A stretch of 44,103 nt of DNA from Bacillota bacterium (GCA_021811425.1 JAJZPA010000005.1:1-44103); one strand, 5' to 3'. Positions 1-8,680 are shown, counted from the stretch's first letter. Made by a program: numbers and translations. Notes: a model not told the origin generated them from the letters alone.

Positions 1-801
1 TTCCTCTTTATCACTATTGCCTGTGGGGCGATATCCGGGTTCCATGTTTTGGTAGCTGGTGGCACGGTCTCCAAGCAAGTAACGAAGGAATCGTACGCGC
101 GCAACATCGGTTACAAAGGCATGATTTTGGAATCGACCCTATCGATATTGGTCATCGCAGCGGTATCTTCCGGTATTGATTTTAAGACTTATACAGAGGT
201 GGTCTGGCCGACTGGAGCGGCAGGCAATCCGATCTTGGGTTTTTCCCTCGGCATGGGTGGGCTGTTAAACAAAGGGTTAGGTTTGCCAATGTCCTTTGGC
301 ACGGTTCTGGGTATTCTGATGCTGGAGGGATTCATCGTCACTACGCTGGATACCGCAGTGCGCTTGAACCGCTTCTTATTTGAAGAACTGTGGAGCAATC
401 TGTTCAAGAATCCGCCTGCTTTTATGAAATCCTACTATTTTAATTCCGGCTTATCGGTTGCCATCATGCTCTATCTGGCCTGGAACAATGGCTGGAAAGT
501 GATTTGGCCGATCTTTGGCTCGGCGAATCAGCTCTTGGCAGCGTTAACCCTGATTGTGGTCAGTGTTTGGTTGGCTAATAAGAGCAAGAAATATTGGTAT
601 GCCATTATTCCAGCGATGTTCATGATGGTCACAACCTTGGCTTCACTTTTAATTCTTCTTTTCAAGACCTATTTGCCGAAAGGCAACTGGCCGTTGGTTG
701 CTGCGGATCTTGTTTTGCTGGCCTTAAGTATCGGGGTCATTATTATTTCGGCCCAAAAATTTGCCAGCAAAAATAAAACGGGGACGGTTGCGGCTAAGTA
801 G
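1..801 (+). CDS. cstA: CstA-family carbon-starvation permease, C-terminal part (5' end outside window)
   Basis: The reading frame is open from base 1 and ends at TAG 799-801, so only the C-terminal ~266 residues are present. The first residues (FLFITIACGAISGFH) followed by AGGTVSKQ match the conserved CstA segment GAISGFH...SGTTSKQ. Several hydrophobic membrane helices follow, for example around LSILVIAAVSS, ILGFSLGMGG, GLSVAIMLYLAW and LLAALTLIVVSVWLA. CstA/BtsT-type proteins are cytoplasmic-membrane transporters of pyruvate or peptides. Which substrate this one carries cannot be told. The protein ends in a short basic/polar tail. A possible start at TTG 49 is only internal. A hairpin lies 56 bases downstream, consistent with the end of the transcript. 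Confidence 0.93.
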   Translation, partial: FLFITIACGAISGFHVLVAGGTVSKQVTKESYARNIGYKGMILESTLSILVIAAVSSGIDFKTYTEVVWPTGAAGNPILGFSLGMGGLLNKGLGLPMSFGTVLGILMLEGFIVTTLDTAVRLNRFLFEELWSNLFKNPPAFMKSYYFNSGLSVAIMLYLAWNNGWKVIWPIFGSANQLLAALTLIVVSVWLANKSKKYWYAIIPAMFMMVTTLASLLILLFKTYLPKGNWPLVAADLVLLALSIGVIIISAQKFASKNKTGTVAAK

Positions 802-855
802 GCAAGCCGTTTTTAAGATGATCAATCTTTACTAAATCTCAACTCAATCCTGCCG

Positions 856-885
856 GAGAGACGTGCCCAACGCGGCACGTCTCTT
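856..885 (+). terminator. Hairpin after cstA, probable terminator
   Basis: Arms AGAGACGTGCC (857-867) and GGCACGTCTCT (874-884) pair perfectly over 11 bp around a 6-base loop. Only a short, interrupted T-rich stretch follows (TTAACGTGTATTT), so termination may be inefficient. Confidence 0.6.
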
Positions 886-1146
886 AACGTGTATTTCCCC
901 AGAGTATGACCTCCACCCAGTTCCGACGGGCCATGACCACGGCGTACAACATACGCTGAGGTGTATGGTCAGAATCCGCGTCTCCAACAGTCTGCCACCA
1001 TGCCGGGAATTTTGGGTCAGGGAACGAAATTTTCGGTAAGAGTACCGCTTGAGGTGAAAGGCAGGGATGGCGGTCAAGGTCTCCGTAGCTTATAATGGTT
1101 GTGGTGAGAGCATGCGAGGTAGGTAAACTTTGCGAAAGGAGTCAGC
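885..1146. other. Intergenic stretch upstream of the Crp/AAA/Fe-S fusion gene
   Basis: No gene is recognised here. TATAAT at 1091-1096 is a possible -10 box for the next gene, but no good -35 hexamer sits 16-18 bases upstream. Small inverted repeats (CATAC...GTATG near 950-965, inside TGAC...GTCA) suggest some RNA structure. AAAGGAG at 1135-1141 is the ribosome site of the next gene. Confidence 0.35.
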
Positions 1147-3594
1147 ATGGCCGATGAGAGAACAGAAAAACTATACGTTTTGTCTAAGGTGAGTTTTCTG
1201 TCTGACCTGACGACCGAGGAACTTACTGAACTGGCCGATGATTTCACCTGGGAAGACTATTCTGCGGGATCAGACATTATCCAGCAAGGGGAGCAGCAGC
1301 ACCGATTTTATGTTCTGGCCCGGGGACGGGCCAAGTCTTTAGTGACCCAGGAGGCGAGAAAGGCCTGGCAAGTTACTGCTTTCGGCGAGGGAGATGCTTT
1401 TGGCGAAATATCCCTGTTTACAGGAAGAAAAGCTCCGACTTCGGTGCGTAGTACGGAGAACTGCCGGGTATTGGTGCTGGATGCGGAGCATTTTGCCCGC
1501 ATGATGGTGCGCTGGCCTAAGCTATACCCACGTTTTATTGAAAAACTTTCTAAGAGTCTGAATCGGGCCAACGATATCGTGTGGCAGACAAAGCATAAGG
1601 AATTCTTGCGTTCCGCCTTGCAGTTGACGCAAAATGAGGAGAAATATTACGGCCTTTGGGGCAGTGCCCGGACGACGAAGGAAGTTGAAAGCAAGCTGGC
1701 CGAATTTGCGGAAAATGGCGGGAATATACTCATCGTCGGCGAACGGGGTACAGGGCGGCAGATGCTGGCCTGGCTCGTCCATAAACGGCGTTGGGGGGAG
1801 GCTGCGCCTTTTATCGTTATTGACGGTCGCCGCTTTGACAGGCAGTGGGGTGACCAGCTGCTTAATGCCGGAGACACAGGAGAACAGGGGCCCGGCTTGG
1901 GGAGCAGCCTCTTGGATGTTGCTGAGGGAGGTACATTGCTGATCCGGGAGATTAACCTTGTTTCACCCCGGGCCCAGTTAAAGTTGGTCCAGTCTTTACA
2001 ATCCCAAAAACATGGTTGCCTCATCGTGGGCACATTGCAAGCGGATCCCGAGCGCTTGGCTCACAAGCTTATCCCCGAATTAAGGGCAAGTTTTCCGCAA
2101 AGTTACACGATTTCGCCTCTGAGGGAACGGAAAAGGGATATTCCGGTTATTGCTCAGGGAATTTTGGAGAAGTTGGCCAGTCAATATCGGCGCCCTGTCC
2201 CTGTTCTTCATTCAGAAGCGACGAAGTTGCTTTTATCGCATCAATACAGGCAAGGAAATGTCACGGAACTGATCCGGGTCATGGAACGAGCCTTTTTTTT
2301 GGCTGAGGATGTCGGCATTGGCTTGGAACACATTTTCTTCGGACCGACAGCTGAGAAAATCGGCCGTACGCTTGATCTCTTTTCCTGGCCGCGCATCGAG
2401 AACCTGTTCAAGCAAGGGCGTTTGGTTTTATGGTTGCAGCGGTTAGCGGCAGGAATTTTTGTTTCTATCCAGCTGTTCTTATTACTGATGCCGGCTACAC
2501 GTTACACCGGTGTGGCCTTAACCCTGATCTTTACCTTGATCTGGGGTCTGTGGTGGCCTGTCTTGACCGTGATCTCGCCTTTTCTCGGCAGAGTTTGGTG
2601 TACGGTTTGTCCTTTTTCTTTTTTCATGGAACAAGTTCAGAAAAAATGGCATTTGAACCGTCCAGTTCCGGATCTTCTTAAAAAATATAACTATATCACC
2701 GTCACCTTTTTGTTTCTGCTTATCTTTTGGATCGAAATCGTGACCGGAATGCGTTCCCACCCGGGATACACCGTCGCCTTACTGATTGCCGTGCAGGCTG
2801 CTGCTACTGTAACTGGGGTTATATACCAAAGACATGCCTGGTGTAACTACCTCTGCCCGTTGGGAGGGTTTGTCGGCATAGCGTCAATCGGGGCCATCAT
2901 GGAGATACGCTCCGATGCCACAGTTTGTTTAAATAAATGTACGACGGCCGATTGCTACCGAGGAAACGGAACCATTGCCGGTTGCCCTATGTCGCAACAC
3001 CTGCCGTATTTGGATAATAATCTCAGTTGCAAGTTCTGTTTTAATTGTGTTCGCACCTGTCCCCATGGAGCGATCAAGTTTAACCTGCGAGTTCCTGCCC
3101 GGGAGATTTGGCATTTGGTGAGGGTGAATCAAGGTTTTGCCGTCTTTATCGGAGTAACTTTGGCGATTCTGATCCCGATCAACTATTTTGAACCCTTGCA
3201 AACCGTATGGCCTCTGGGGTTATGGCGTTTGTGGTTTAGTCTGACCTATTGGGGAGTGGCATCAGCCACAGGTGTAATTTTTTGGTATATCGCCCGGCCT
3301 TTTAAAACCAAAGCGGCCTCCCGCCGGATCAAGCTGACTTTTGCTTTGATTCCTTTGGTCATAGCCGGACATATCATCTACCAGTTGCACTTTGTTCCGG
3401 GAGTATCATCCCTGCTGCTGGGGATGGGCTGGTTGACCGAGGCTGGAGAGGTTCGTTTTACTTCTGTTTCGCTTGACGTCGTAGGACAGGCGGTAGCTTT
3501 GACCACTGGTCTGGCTTTAAGCGGATTTACGCTAGCTATGGTCTTGCTGCACACCCGTAAGAAAAGGATGGAAAAGCCGCCGACTCCCCATTGA
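1147..3594 (+). CDS. Membrane fusion protein: Crp-like domain, degenerate sigma54-activator AAA+ domain and NapH/NosR-like Fe-S module
   Basis: Three modules are visible in 815 residues. Residues ~10-135 form a cyclic-nucleotide/Crp-type beta-barrel (GDAFGEISLFTG). Residues ~165-400 align with the central AAA+ domain of NtrC-type activators: GERGTGRQ at 198-205 in the Walker A place, GGTLLIREI in the Walker B place, SPLRERKRDIP, and QGNVTELIRVMERA. Key residues are lost: the Walker A Lys is Arg, the Walker B Asp is Arg, and no GAFTGA loop is present. ATP hydrolysis and sigma54 activation are therefore unlikely. No helix-turn-helix follows. From ~425 the chain has membrane helices with CTVCP (485-489), CNYLCP (566-571), an irregular Cys set (594, 598, 603, 613) and a ferredoxin motif (Cys 628, 631, 634, 638), as in NapH/NosR/CprC membrane proteins. 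The role is probably redox or ligand sensing, or electron transfer at the membrane. ATG 1147 follows AAAGGAG. The stop lies inside the recA -35 box. Confidence 0.85.
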   Translation: MADERTEKLYVLSKVSFLSDLTTEELTELADDFTWEDYSAGSDIIQQGEQQHRFYVLARGRAKSLVTQEARKAWQVTAFGEGDAFGEISLFTGRKAPTSVRSTENCRVLVLDAEHFARMMVRWPKLYPRFIEKLSKSLNRANDIVWQTKHKEFLRSALQLTQNEEKYYGLWGSARTTKEVESKLAEFAENGGNILIVGERGTGRQMLAWLVHKRRWGEAAPFIVIDGRRFDRQWGDQLLNAGDTGEQGPGLGSSLLDVAEGGTLLIREINLVSPRAQLKLVQSLQSQKHGCLIVGTLQADPERLAHKLIPELRASFPQSYTISPLRERKRDIPVIAQGILEKLASQYRRPVPVLHSEATKLLLSHQYRQGNVTELIRVMERAFFLAEDVGIGLEHIFFGPTAEKIGRTLDLFSWPRIENLFKQGRLVLWLQRLAAGIFVSIQLFLLLMPATRYTGVALTLIFTLIWGLWWPVLTVISPFLGRVWCTVCPFSFFMEQVQKKWHLNRPVPDLLKKYNYITVTFLFLLIFWIEIVTGMRSHPGYTVALLIAVQAAATVTGVIYQRHAWCNYLCPLGGFVGIASIGAIMEIRSDATVCLNKCTTADCYRGNGTIAGCPMSQHLPYLDNNLSCKFCFNCVRTCPHGAIKFNLRVPAREIWHLVRVNQGFAVFIGVTLAILIPINYFEPLQTVWPLGLWRLWFSLTYWGVASATGVIFWYIARPFKTKAASRRIKLTFALIPLVIAGHIIYQLHFVPGVSSLLLGMGWLTEAGEVRFTSVSLDVVGQAVALTTGLALSGFTLAMVLLHTRKKRMEKPPTPH

Positions 3595-3619
3595 CAAGCT
3601 TACGCTACTCGCATATAAT
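3591..3619 (+). promoter_or_regulatory. Sigma-A promoter of recA
   Basis: TTGACA at 3591-3596 and TATAAT at 3614-3619 are separated by exactly 17 bp, a perfect consensus. The -35 box overlaps the stop codon of the upstream gene. Predicted transcription start is near 3625, inside the LexA box. Confidence 0.93.
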
Positions 3620-3623
3620 TAAT

Positions 3624-3637
3624 CGAACAAGTGTTTC
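3624..3637. promoter_or_regulatory. LexA (SOS) box
   Basis: CGAACAAGTGTTTC fits the Bacillus/Firmicutes SOS-box consensus CGAAC-RNRY-GTTYC at every position. It sits 5 bases after the recA -10 box, where bound LexA would block initiation. recA, and probably recX, should therefore be DNA-damage inducible. Confidence 0.92.
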
Positions 3638-3666
3638 GTGTGTTTTTCTGAGAGGGAGGAATGGAT

Positions 3667-4707
3667 ATGGCGGGTATAGACAAGTTAAAGGCTCTCGATA
3701 CAGCCTTAAGTCAAATTGAGAAGCAATTCGGCAAAGGCTCGATCATGAGGCTGGGTGAGGCTTCAGCGAAAATGTCCGTGGAAACGATTCCAACCGGGGC
3801 CTTAGCTTTGGATATTGCCCTAGGGGTAGGCGGCGTTCCTCGCGGGCGGGTGATCGAGATTTATGGTCCAGAATCCTCAGGAAAGACAACGGTAGCCCTG
3901 CACATTGCCGCAGAGGCGCAGAAATTGGGCGGGGTCGCTGCTTTCATTGATGCTGAGCATGCTCTCGATCCGCTTTATGCCCGAGCTTTGGGCTTAAATA
4001 TTGATGATTTGTTGATATCTCAGCCTGACACTGGGGAGCAGGCTTTGGAAATCTGCGAGGCGCTCGTTCGCAGCGGAGCGGTCGACATTGTGATCGTGGA
4101 CTCGGTCGCGGCTTTGGTTCCACGGGCGGAGATCGAAGGGGAAATGGGAGATGCGCATGTCGGGCTGCACGCGCGCTTGATGTCCCAGGCTCTGCGCAAG
4201 CTGACCGGAGCGATCAGCAAGAGCCGTACCTGTGTCGTTTTTATCAATCAGATCCGGGAAAAAGTCGGGGTGATGTTTGGCAACCCAGAGACGACGACGG
4301 GTGGTCGGGCCTTGAAGTTTTATGCTACGATTCGCCTGGATGTACGGCGGCAGGAAACCTTAAAACAGGGCCAAGAGATGATTGGCAACCGTACCCGGGT
4401 CAAGGTTGTCAAGAACAAAGTGGCTCCTCCGTTTAAACAAGCGGAATTTGATATTATCTACGGCCAAGGGATCTCGCGGGAAGGCAGCATTATTGATGTC
4501 GGTTCGGATATGGAGATTATCAATAAATCAGGGGCCTGGTACTCCTATCAAGGGGAAAGAATGGGTCAAGGGAAAGAAAATGTGAAGGAATATCTACGGC
4601 TGCACCCTGAGGTGGCGAACGAAATTGAAGAGAAAATCCGCAGCAATATGAGTACAGCTGTGGTTTCGACAGTGGACGAGGATGCCATTGAAACTGAAGA
4701 AGTGTAA
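3667..4707 (+). CDS. recA: Recombinase RecA
   Basis: RecA forms filaments on single-stranded DNA, catalyses strand exchange, and stimulates LexA self-cleavage. The 346-residue product has the normal family length. Walker A GPESSGKT is at residues 67-74. The conserved [27 protein letters not shown] and [20 protein letters not shown] segments are intact, and the C-terminus is acidic, as usual. ATG 3667 is preferred because GGGAGG at 3654-3659 lies 7 bases upstream, whereas the in-frame ATG 3661 is only one base from it. Transcription comes from the LexA-controlled promoter just upstream. recX follows after 3 bases, so the two are probably co-transcribed. Confidence 0.98.
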   Translation: MAGIDKLKALDTALSQIEKQFGKGSIMRLGEASAKMSVETIPTGALALDIALGVGGVPRGRVIEIYGPESSGKTTVALHIAAEAQKLGGVAAFIDAEHALDPLYARALGLNIDDLLISQPDTGEQALEICEALVRSGAVDIVIVDSVAALVPRAEIEGEMGDAHVGLHARLMSQALRKLTGAISKSRTCVVFINQIREKVGVMFGNPETTTGGRALKFYATIRLDVRRQETLKQGQEMIGNRTRVKVVKNKVAPPFKQAEFDIIYGQGISREGSIIDVGSDMEIINKSGAWYSYQGERMGQGKENVKEYLRLHPEVANEIEEKIRSNMSTAVVSTVDEDAIETEEV

Positions 4708-4710
4708 CCG

Positions 4711-5181
4711 GTGATGGGAAAAAGTCTTGAATCCGCCTTGGGGGCTCTGTCGCGCCGAGCACTTACCGTCTCGGAACTGAGGCAGCGTCTTGAACGTAAG
4801 GGATTTGGCAGGGCAGACATTGAAGAGACTCTGACGCGGTTAAGCGAATGGGGATACTTGGACGATCAGCGCTTAGCTATGGCTTATGCCAAGAACCGCT
4901 GCGCTCGCTATTCGCGTCAGCGCATTCGTGTAGATTTGCTCCGGCGCGGCGTGGAGCGATCCCTAGCTGAGGAGGCTGTTCGGGGGATTTCAGAAGAGGA
5001 AGAACTGCGGCAGTGTCTGCTGGCTGCAGAAAAGCTGGTTTCACAAGAAGGGAGGCGTGCCCAAACGGGAAAACCCGGCTGGGTTTCGGCACGCCAGAGG
5101 GTAGGAGCTAAACTGCTTAAGCAGGGTTATCAACGGGACATGGTGCTCATGGTTCTTGACAATTTTTACAAAAGTGATTAA
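4711..5181 (+). CDS. recX: Regulatory protein RecX
   Basis: RecX binds RecA filaments and modulates their activity. The 156-residue product has the repeated three-helix RecX layout: LSRRALTVSELRQRLERKGF, LSEWGYLDDQRLAMAYAKNR and RQRIRVDLLRRGV, with a third repeat near the C-terminus. It begins 3 bases after the recA stop, so translational coupling is likely. The start is GTG 4711 or the adjacent ATG 4714. The ribosome site is weak, as expected for a coupled gene. A short hairpin with T-run at 5217-5237 ends the operon. Confidence 0.93.
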   Translation: MMGKSLESALGALSRRALTVSELRQRLERKGFGRADIEETLTRLSEWGYLDDQRLAMAYAKNRCARYSRQRIRVDLLRRGVERSLAEEAVRGISEEEELRQCLLAAEKLVSQEGRRAQTGKPGWVSARQRVGAKLLKQGYQRDMVLMVLDNFYKSD

Positions 5182-5216
5182 TATGTATACCAGTGGATCT
5201 GTCTCTGTCCGTTGTT

Positions 5217-5237
5217 AACCTTTTGAAGGTTTTTCTT
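5217..5237 (+). terminator. Terminator after recX
   Basis: AACCTT (5217-5222) pairs with AAGGTT (5226-5231) over a 3-base loop and is followed by a T-rich tract TTTTCTT. Confidence 0.6.
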
Positions 5238-5264
5238 ATAGATTTCATCCTAGTTAGGCTGGTA

Positions 5265-5380
5265 TATACTGGAGGGTTTTGACTAGCGAGCGTAAGTTTG
5301 TAGGAAAATTCAGGGCTTTTTCCCTGCTTAAAAAGGTTAGAATCGCACAAGAGACTGGTCAAGGAACCAGTTTTTTTTGT
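5265..5380 (+). ncRNA. Possible small RNA or attenuated leader ahead of rny
   Basis: A -10-like TATACT (5265-5270) is followed by ~85 non-coding bases. These contain a small hairpin (CAGGG-loop-CCCTG around 5310-5326) and end in a terminator-like hairpin at 5354-5378. An ACTGG at 5268-5272 could compete with the terminator arm for CCAGT, which would allow attenuation. No -35 box is convincing, and the sequence matches no riboswitch class that I recognise. Read-through into rny or a separate short RNA are both possible. Confidence 0.3.
5354..5378 (+). terminator. Intrinsic terminator upstream of rny
   Basis: ACTGGT (5354-5359) and ACCAGT (5366-5371) form a 6-bp stem with loop CAAGGA, followed directly by eight T. 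It lies 63 bases before the rny start, so it either ends an upstream short RNA or attenuates rny. Confidence 0.7.
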
Positions 5381-5441
5381 TTCCTATGTTTCCTATGGTA
5401 AGAATGCTTGAGTTAAATTTTTAGACGTAGGGAGGTGAGAT

Positions 5442-6995
5442 TTGTTGGATTTAACAGGGGTTATTATAGCAGGTGTGCTCCTGATCGTTGGACTGGGGAC
5501 TGGCGGCACGGCTGGTTGGATTGTTCGCAGGACAACGGCTGAAAAGACGATCGGCTCGGCTGAGCAAGAAGCGCGTAAGATTGTTGAAAACGCCAAAAGC
5601 GCTGCCGAGGCCAAGAAGCGGGAAGCGGTTGTCGCAGCCAAAGAAGAGGTTATGCATATCCGCAACGAGGTGGAGAAAGAAACTCGGGAACGGCGCAACG
5701 ACGTTCAACGTCTCGAACGACGGATTATGCAAAAGGAAGAGACCCTCGACCGCAAGATGGAATCCCTTGAGCGCAAGGAGGAAAACTTGCACCGTAAAGA
5801 AGGGGAAGTTGATCGCCAAAAGGACGAACTCAACCAGTTGGTCATGAAGGAGCATGCGGAGTTGGAGCGTTTGTCCGGGTTAACCTCGGATGAGGCGAAA
5901 CAGCTGTTGCTGAAGAGTGTTGAGGAAGAGGTTCGCTACGAATCCGCGATTATGATCAAAGACATCGAGTCAAAGGCCAAAGAAGAAGCGGAGAAACGGG
6001 CGAAGAATATTATCGCTTTGGCTATCCAGCGCTGTGCGGCCGACCACGTGGCTGAAACGACGGTCTCCGTTGTGGCATTGCCAAATGATGAAATGAAAGG
6101 CCGGATTATTGGCAGGGAAGGCCGTAATATCCGTACCCTGGAAACCTTGACCGGGATTGATCTTATCATTGATGATACGCCGGAAGCGGTGATCCTCTCC
6201 GGTTTTGACCCGATTCGCCGTGAAGTTGCTCGGGTAGCGTTGGAAAAACTGATTTTAGATGGCCGGATTCATCCTGCTCGTATTGAAGAGATGGTGGAGA
6301 AAGCTCAGAAGGAAGTTGACCAAAAAATCCGGGAAGAAGGGGAACAGGCCACCTTTGACACGGGTGTGCATGGTCTGCACCCTGAGCTGGTTCGTCTTCT
6401 GGGGCGTCAAAAATTCCGCACGAGCTATGGGCAAAATGTTCTGAAACATTCCATTGAAGTTTCGCATTTAGCGGGATTGATGGCAGCTGAACTTGGAGTG
6501 GATGTCACGCTGGCCAAACGCGCCGGGTTACTGCATGATATCGGCAAAGCGGTTGATCACGATACGGAGGGAACACACGTCCAAATCGGGGTTGAACTCG
6601 CGAAGAAATACAAGGAATCTTGGGATGTTATTCATGCGATAGAGGCCCATCATGGGGATGTAGAACCGAAGACGGTTGTCGCTGTCCTGGTTGCAGCTGC
6701 AGATGCGGTATCAGCAGCGAGACCGGGAGCGCGCAGGGAAACCTTAGAATCGTATATTAAACGTCTCCAGAAACTAGAGGAGATCGCTGAGTCGTTCGAC
6801 GGCGTCGAGAAGTCTTTCGCGATCCAAGCCGGTCGAGAAGTTCGGATTATCGTGAAGCCCGATAAAGTGGATGATGTCTTGGCTCCGCGGATTGCCCGTG
6901 AGATCAGCAAGCGGATCGAAGAGGAACTTGAATATCCAGGACAGATCAAAGTGGTTGTCATCCGTGAAACACGAGCCATTGATTACGCTAAATAA
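5442..6995 (+). CDS. rny: Ribonuclease Y
   Basis: RNase Y is the membrane-anchored endoribonuclease that starts mRNA decay in Firmicutes. The 517-residue product has the family layout and length. One N-terminal membrane helix (~5-28) is followed by a long charged coiled coil (~30-190). A KH RNA-binding domain carries [12 protein letters not shown] at 220-231. The HD phosphohydrolase domain carries [10 protein letters not shown] and LLHDIGKA, with the HD pair at 366-367. The start is one of two adjacent TTG codons, 5442 or 5445, both well placed after GGAGGTGA (5431-5438). The gene order rny-(unknown)-ymdB-spoVS resembles the B. subtilis rny-ymdB-spoVS order. Confidence 0.97.
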   Translation: MLDLTGVIIAGVLLIVGLGTGGTAGWIVRRTTAEKTIGSAEQEARKIVENAKSAAEAKKREAVVAAKEEVMHIRNEVEKETRERRNDVQRLERRIMQKEETLDRKMESLERKEENLHRKEGEVDRQKDELNQLVMKEHAELERLSGLTSDEAKQLLLKSVEEEVRYESAIMIKDIESKAKEEAEKRAKNIIALAIQRCAADHVAETTVSVVALPNDEMKGRIIGREGRNIRTLETLTGIDLIIDDTPEAVILSGFDPIRREVARVALEKLILDGRIHPARIEEMVEKAQKEVDQKIREEGEQATFDTGVHGLHPELVRLLGRQKFRTSYGQNVLKHSIEVSHLAGLMAAELGVDVTLAKRAGLLHDIGKAVDHDTEGTHVQIGVELAKKYKESWDVIHAIEAHHGDVEPKTVVAVLVAAADAVSAARPGARRETLESYIKRLQKLEEIAESFDGVEKSFAIQAGREVRIIVKPDKVDDVLAPRIAREISKRIEEELEYPGQIKVVVIRETRAIDYAK

Positions 6996-7011
6996 TAGCC
7001 TATGCTATTTC

Positions 7012-7046
7012 AAAAGGACAGGTGATGGGTTCACCTGTCCTTTTGT
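7012..7046 (+). terminator. Strong terminator after rny
   Basis: A 13-bp perfect stem AAAAGGACAGGTG (7012-7024) / CACCTGTCCTTTT (7032-7044) has a 7-base loop. The A-run and T-run flanks make it usable on both strands. Confidence 0.85.
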
Positions 7047-7140
7047 ATTGCCAGACATTAATTGTAAAAACATCGTGGGCAGGACTTTGCCGCTTTGTGC
7101 CGAATTACTAAGGTACAGGTATTGAAGAGGGAGGACGCAC

Positions 7141-7656
7141 ATGGCGGCGCACAGTTTGCAGTATAAAAACGGGGGAAATGTGCCAGAAGGTGTCGGATTG
7201 CTGATTTCCATTTTGCTGCGTTATGCTGAAGTGGGCTCAGTATATTACTGGTCTGAGAGGCAGGCGCTTAAGTTTACGTTCATGCTTAGGGGCGAAGCGG
7301 ATATCGAGCGTTTACGCAACAATTTACCGCTGGCACTTGAGGTGTATCATCAATTAGAAGGGCATACGATGCATGATTGCGAGATAGGATGCCGCAGCGA
7401 GGATAAAATTCATGTCTTGACGATCGTGCGTGATGTGGATAGTATGACGCAAAATGAGGTCGGGCTGATTGTGGATTTTGTGAAACGGGAATGTGCAGAA
7501 TTTCTAGTCTGTGACGAAGTGAATTTGCCTGAAGATGAACTGCAGTTCCAAGAAGAACTCATTGACCATATGTTGGCCAACATCCATAACAACGTGATGG
7601 ACAAGAACGTAGTGGCAGTTCGTGAAGAGGGGCGCGTTCTCGTCTTCAGAAACTGA
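7141..7656 (+). CDS. Conserved-looking protein of unknown function between rny and ymdB
   Basis: This is a 171-residue soluble, acidic protein that I do not recognise. There is no signal peptide, and the only hydrophobic stretch (GVGLLISILLRYAEVGSVYYW) is too polar overall for a clear membrane helix. The middle part (LKFTFMLRGEADIERLRNNLPLALEVYHQLEGH...KIHVLTIVRDVDSMTQNEVGLIVDFV) alternates strands and helices as in a small alpha/beta domain. ATG 7141 follows GAGGGAGGA with good spacing, and codon use matches its neighbours, so it is very likely real. It sits where B. subtilis has rny next to ymdB, which suggests a lineage-specific gene in an RNA-turnover and sporulation neighbourhood. Confidence 0.85.
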   Translation: MAAHSLQYKNGGNVPEGVGLLISILLRYAEVGSVYYWSERQALKFTFMLRGEADIERLRNNLPLALEVYHQLEGHTMHDCEIGCRSEDKIHVLTIVRDVDSMTQNEVGLIVDFVKRECAEFLVCDEVNLPEDELQFQEELIDHMLANIHNNVMDKNVVAVREEGRVLVFRN

Positions 7657-7741
7657 AGTTCGCCCTGTCCGGGCGCCCATGTTTTAGGATGTAGTTCGCG
7701 TGACATACTAGGTGAAGAAATGGATGCAAAGGAGCGAGTAG

Positions 7742-8524
7742 ATGAACGTGCTCTTCATCGGCGATGTTGTCGGAAAGCCAGGCCGCCAAGCGGTTCAGGC
7801 TTTTTTAAAACCGATCCAATCTGAGTATCACATTGACTTGACGATCGCTAATGGGGAAAATGCGGCTGGCGGCAACGGTTTAACTAAGGATGTGGCTCAA
7901 GAACTTTTTGGCTTTGGTATTGAGTTTATTACGATGGGTAACCATGTTTGGGATAAACGGGAGATCATGACCTATATTGAGGAGGAGGCGCGCATTATCC
8001 GCCCAGCCAACTATCCGTTGGGTGCGCCTGGCAAAGGGTATGGTATCATCCGGCGTAAAGGGGTAAAAGTGGGGATCGTCAATCTTTCCGGGCGAATTTT
8101 TATGCCAACGTTGGACGATCCTTTTAGCATGGCCAGTCGGCTGGCAGAGATGATCCGGCAGGAGACCCCCAATATTTTCCTGGACTTTCATGCAGAGGCG
8201 ACGTCAGAGAAAATCGCTTTGGGATGGTTTTTAGACGGAAAGGTATCTGCAATTCTCGGCACCCACACGCATGTGCAGACGGCGGACGAACGTCTGCTCA
8301 CCCGAGGGACAGCCTATATTACGGATGTCGGCATGACAGGCCCTCGGGATTCGGTTTTGGGAGTCAAAAAGGAACTCATCATTAATCGCTTTTTGACACA
8401 GTTGCCGACAAAATTTGAGATTGCTGCAGGGGTACTGCAATTTAATGCTGTCGTCGTCGATCTGGACGAAACCAGCGGCAGAGCCAGGGGTATTACCAGG
8501 ATTCAGCGTCTTTCCGAAGATTGA
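7742..8524 (+). CDS. ymdB: YmdB-type metallophosphoesterase (TIGR00282 family)
   Basis: The family is a di-iron calcineurin-like phosphodiesterase. B. subtilis YmdB hydrolyses 2',3'-cyclic AMP and influences biofilm and motility choice. The 260-residue product has the family length and all metal-site motifs: GDVVGKPGR with Asp8, NGENAAGG with Glu39, GNHVWD with Asn67/His68, DFHAEATSEK with His150, and GTHTHVQTAD with His175/His177. ATG 7742 is 7 bases after AAAGGAG. It sits in the conserved rny-ymdB-spoVS order, and spoVS follows after ~155 bases. Confidence 0.95.
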   Translation: MNVLFIGDVVGKPGRQAVQAFLKPIQSEYHIDLTIANGENAAGGNGLTKDVAQELFGFGIEFITMGNHVWDKREIMTYIEEEARIIRPANYPLGAPGKGYGIIRRKGVKVGIVNLSGRIFMPTLDDPFSMASRLAEMIRQETPNIFLDFHAEATSEKIALGWFLDGKVSAILGTHTHVQTADERLLTRGTAYITDVGMTGPRDSVLGVKKELIINRFLTQLPTKFEIAAGVLQFNAVVVDLDETSGRARGITRIQRLSED

Positions 8525-8596
8525 GGAAATTAAGGGTGAGGCCTTATAAAAACCGATAAAACCTGCGCTAAAGTCAGAAAATTCATGGAACCAAAA

Positions 8597-8623
8597 AAAG
8601 GATTTTTTGATTTTGTCTAGAAT
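8597..8623 (+). promoter_or_regulatory. Possible sigma-H promoter of spoVS
   Basis: AAAGGATTT (8597-8605) and GAAT (8620-8623) match the sigma-H pattern RNAGGAWWW-N11-RNNGAAT except for the first base of the -10 element. The B. subtilis spoVS gene is known to depend on sigma-H, which makes the match more believable. Confidence 0.5.
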
Positions 8624-8680
8624 ACCTTTAGAACAGAAGAAGTGGAAATACATGTAAGCGCAGAACAGGAGGTTGTCGGT

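Noticed and set aside
907-960. Short peptide frame upstream of the Crp/AAA/Fe-S fusion gene
   Set aside because: There is no ribosome site and no conserved feature. Seventeen codons are easily expected by chance.
5647-6979. Antisense open frames inside rny, recA, korA and other genes
   Set aside because: They mirror the coding frames of GC-rich genes, lack ribosome sites and show no recognisable motifs.
7077-7093. Sigma54-like promoter TGGGCAGGACTTTGC before the 7141 gene
   Set aside because: GG-N10-GC spacing fits, but the -24 element matches only TGG. No intact enhancer-binding activator was seen in the window, so chance is more likely.
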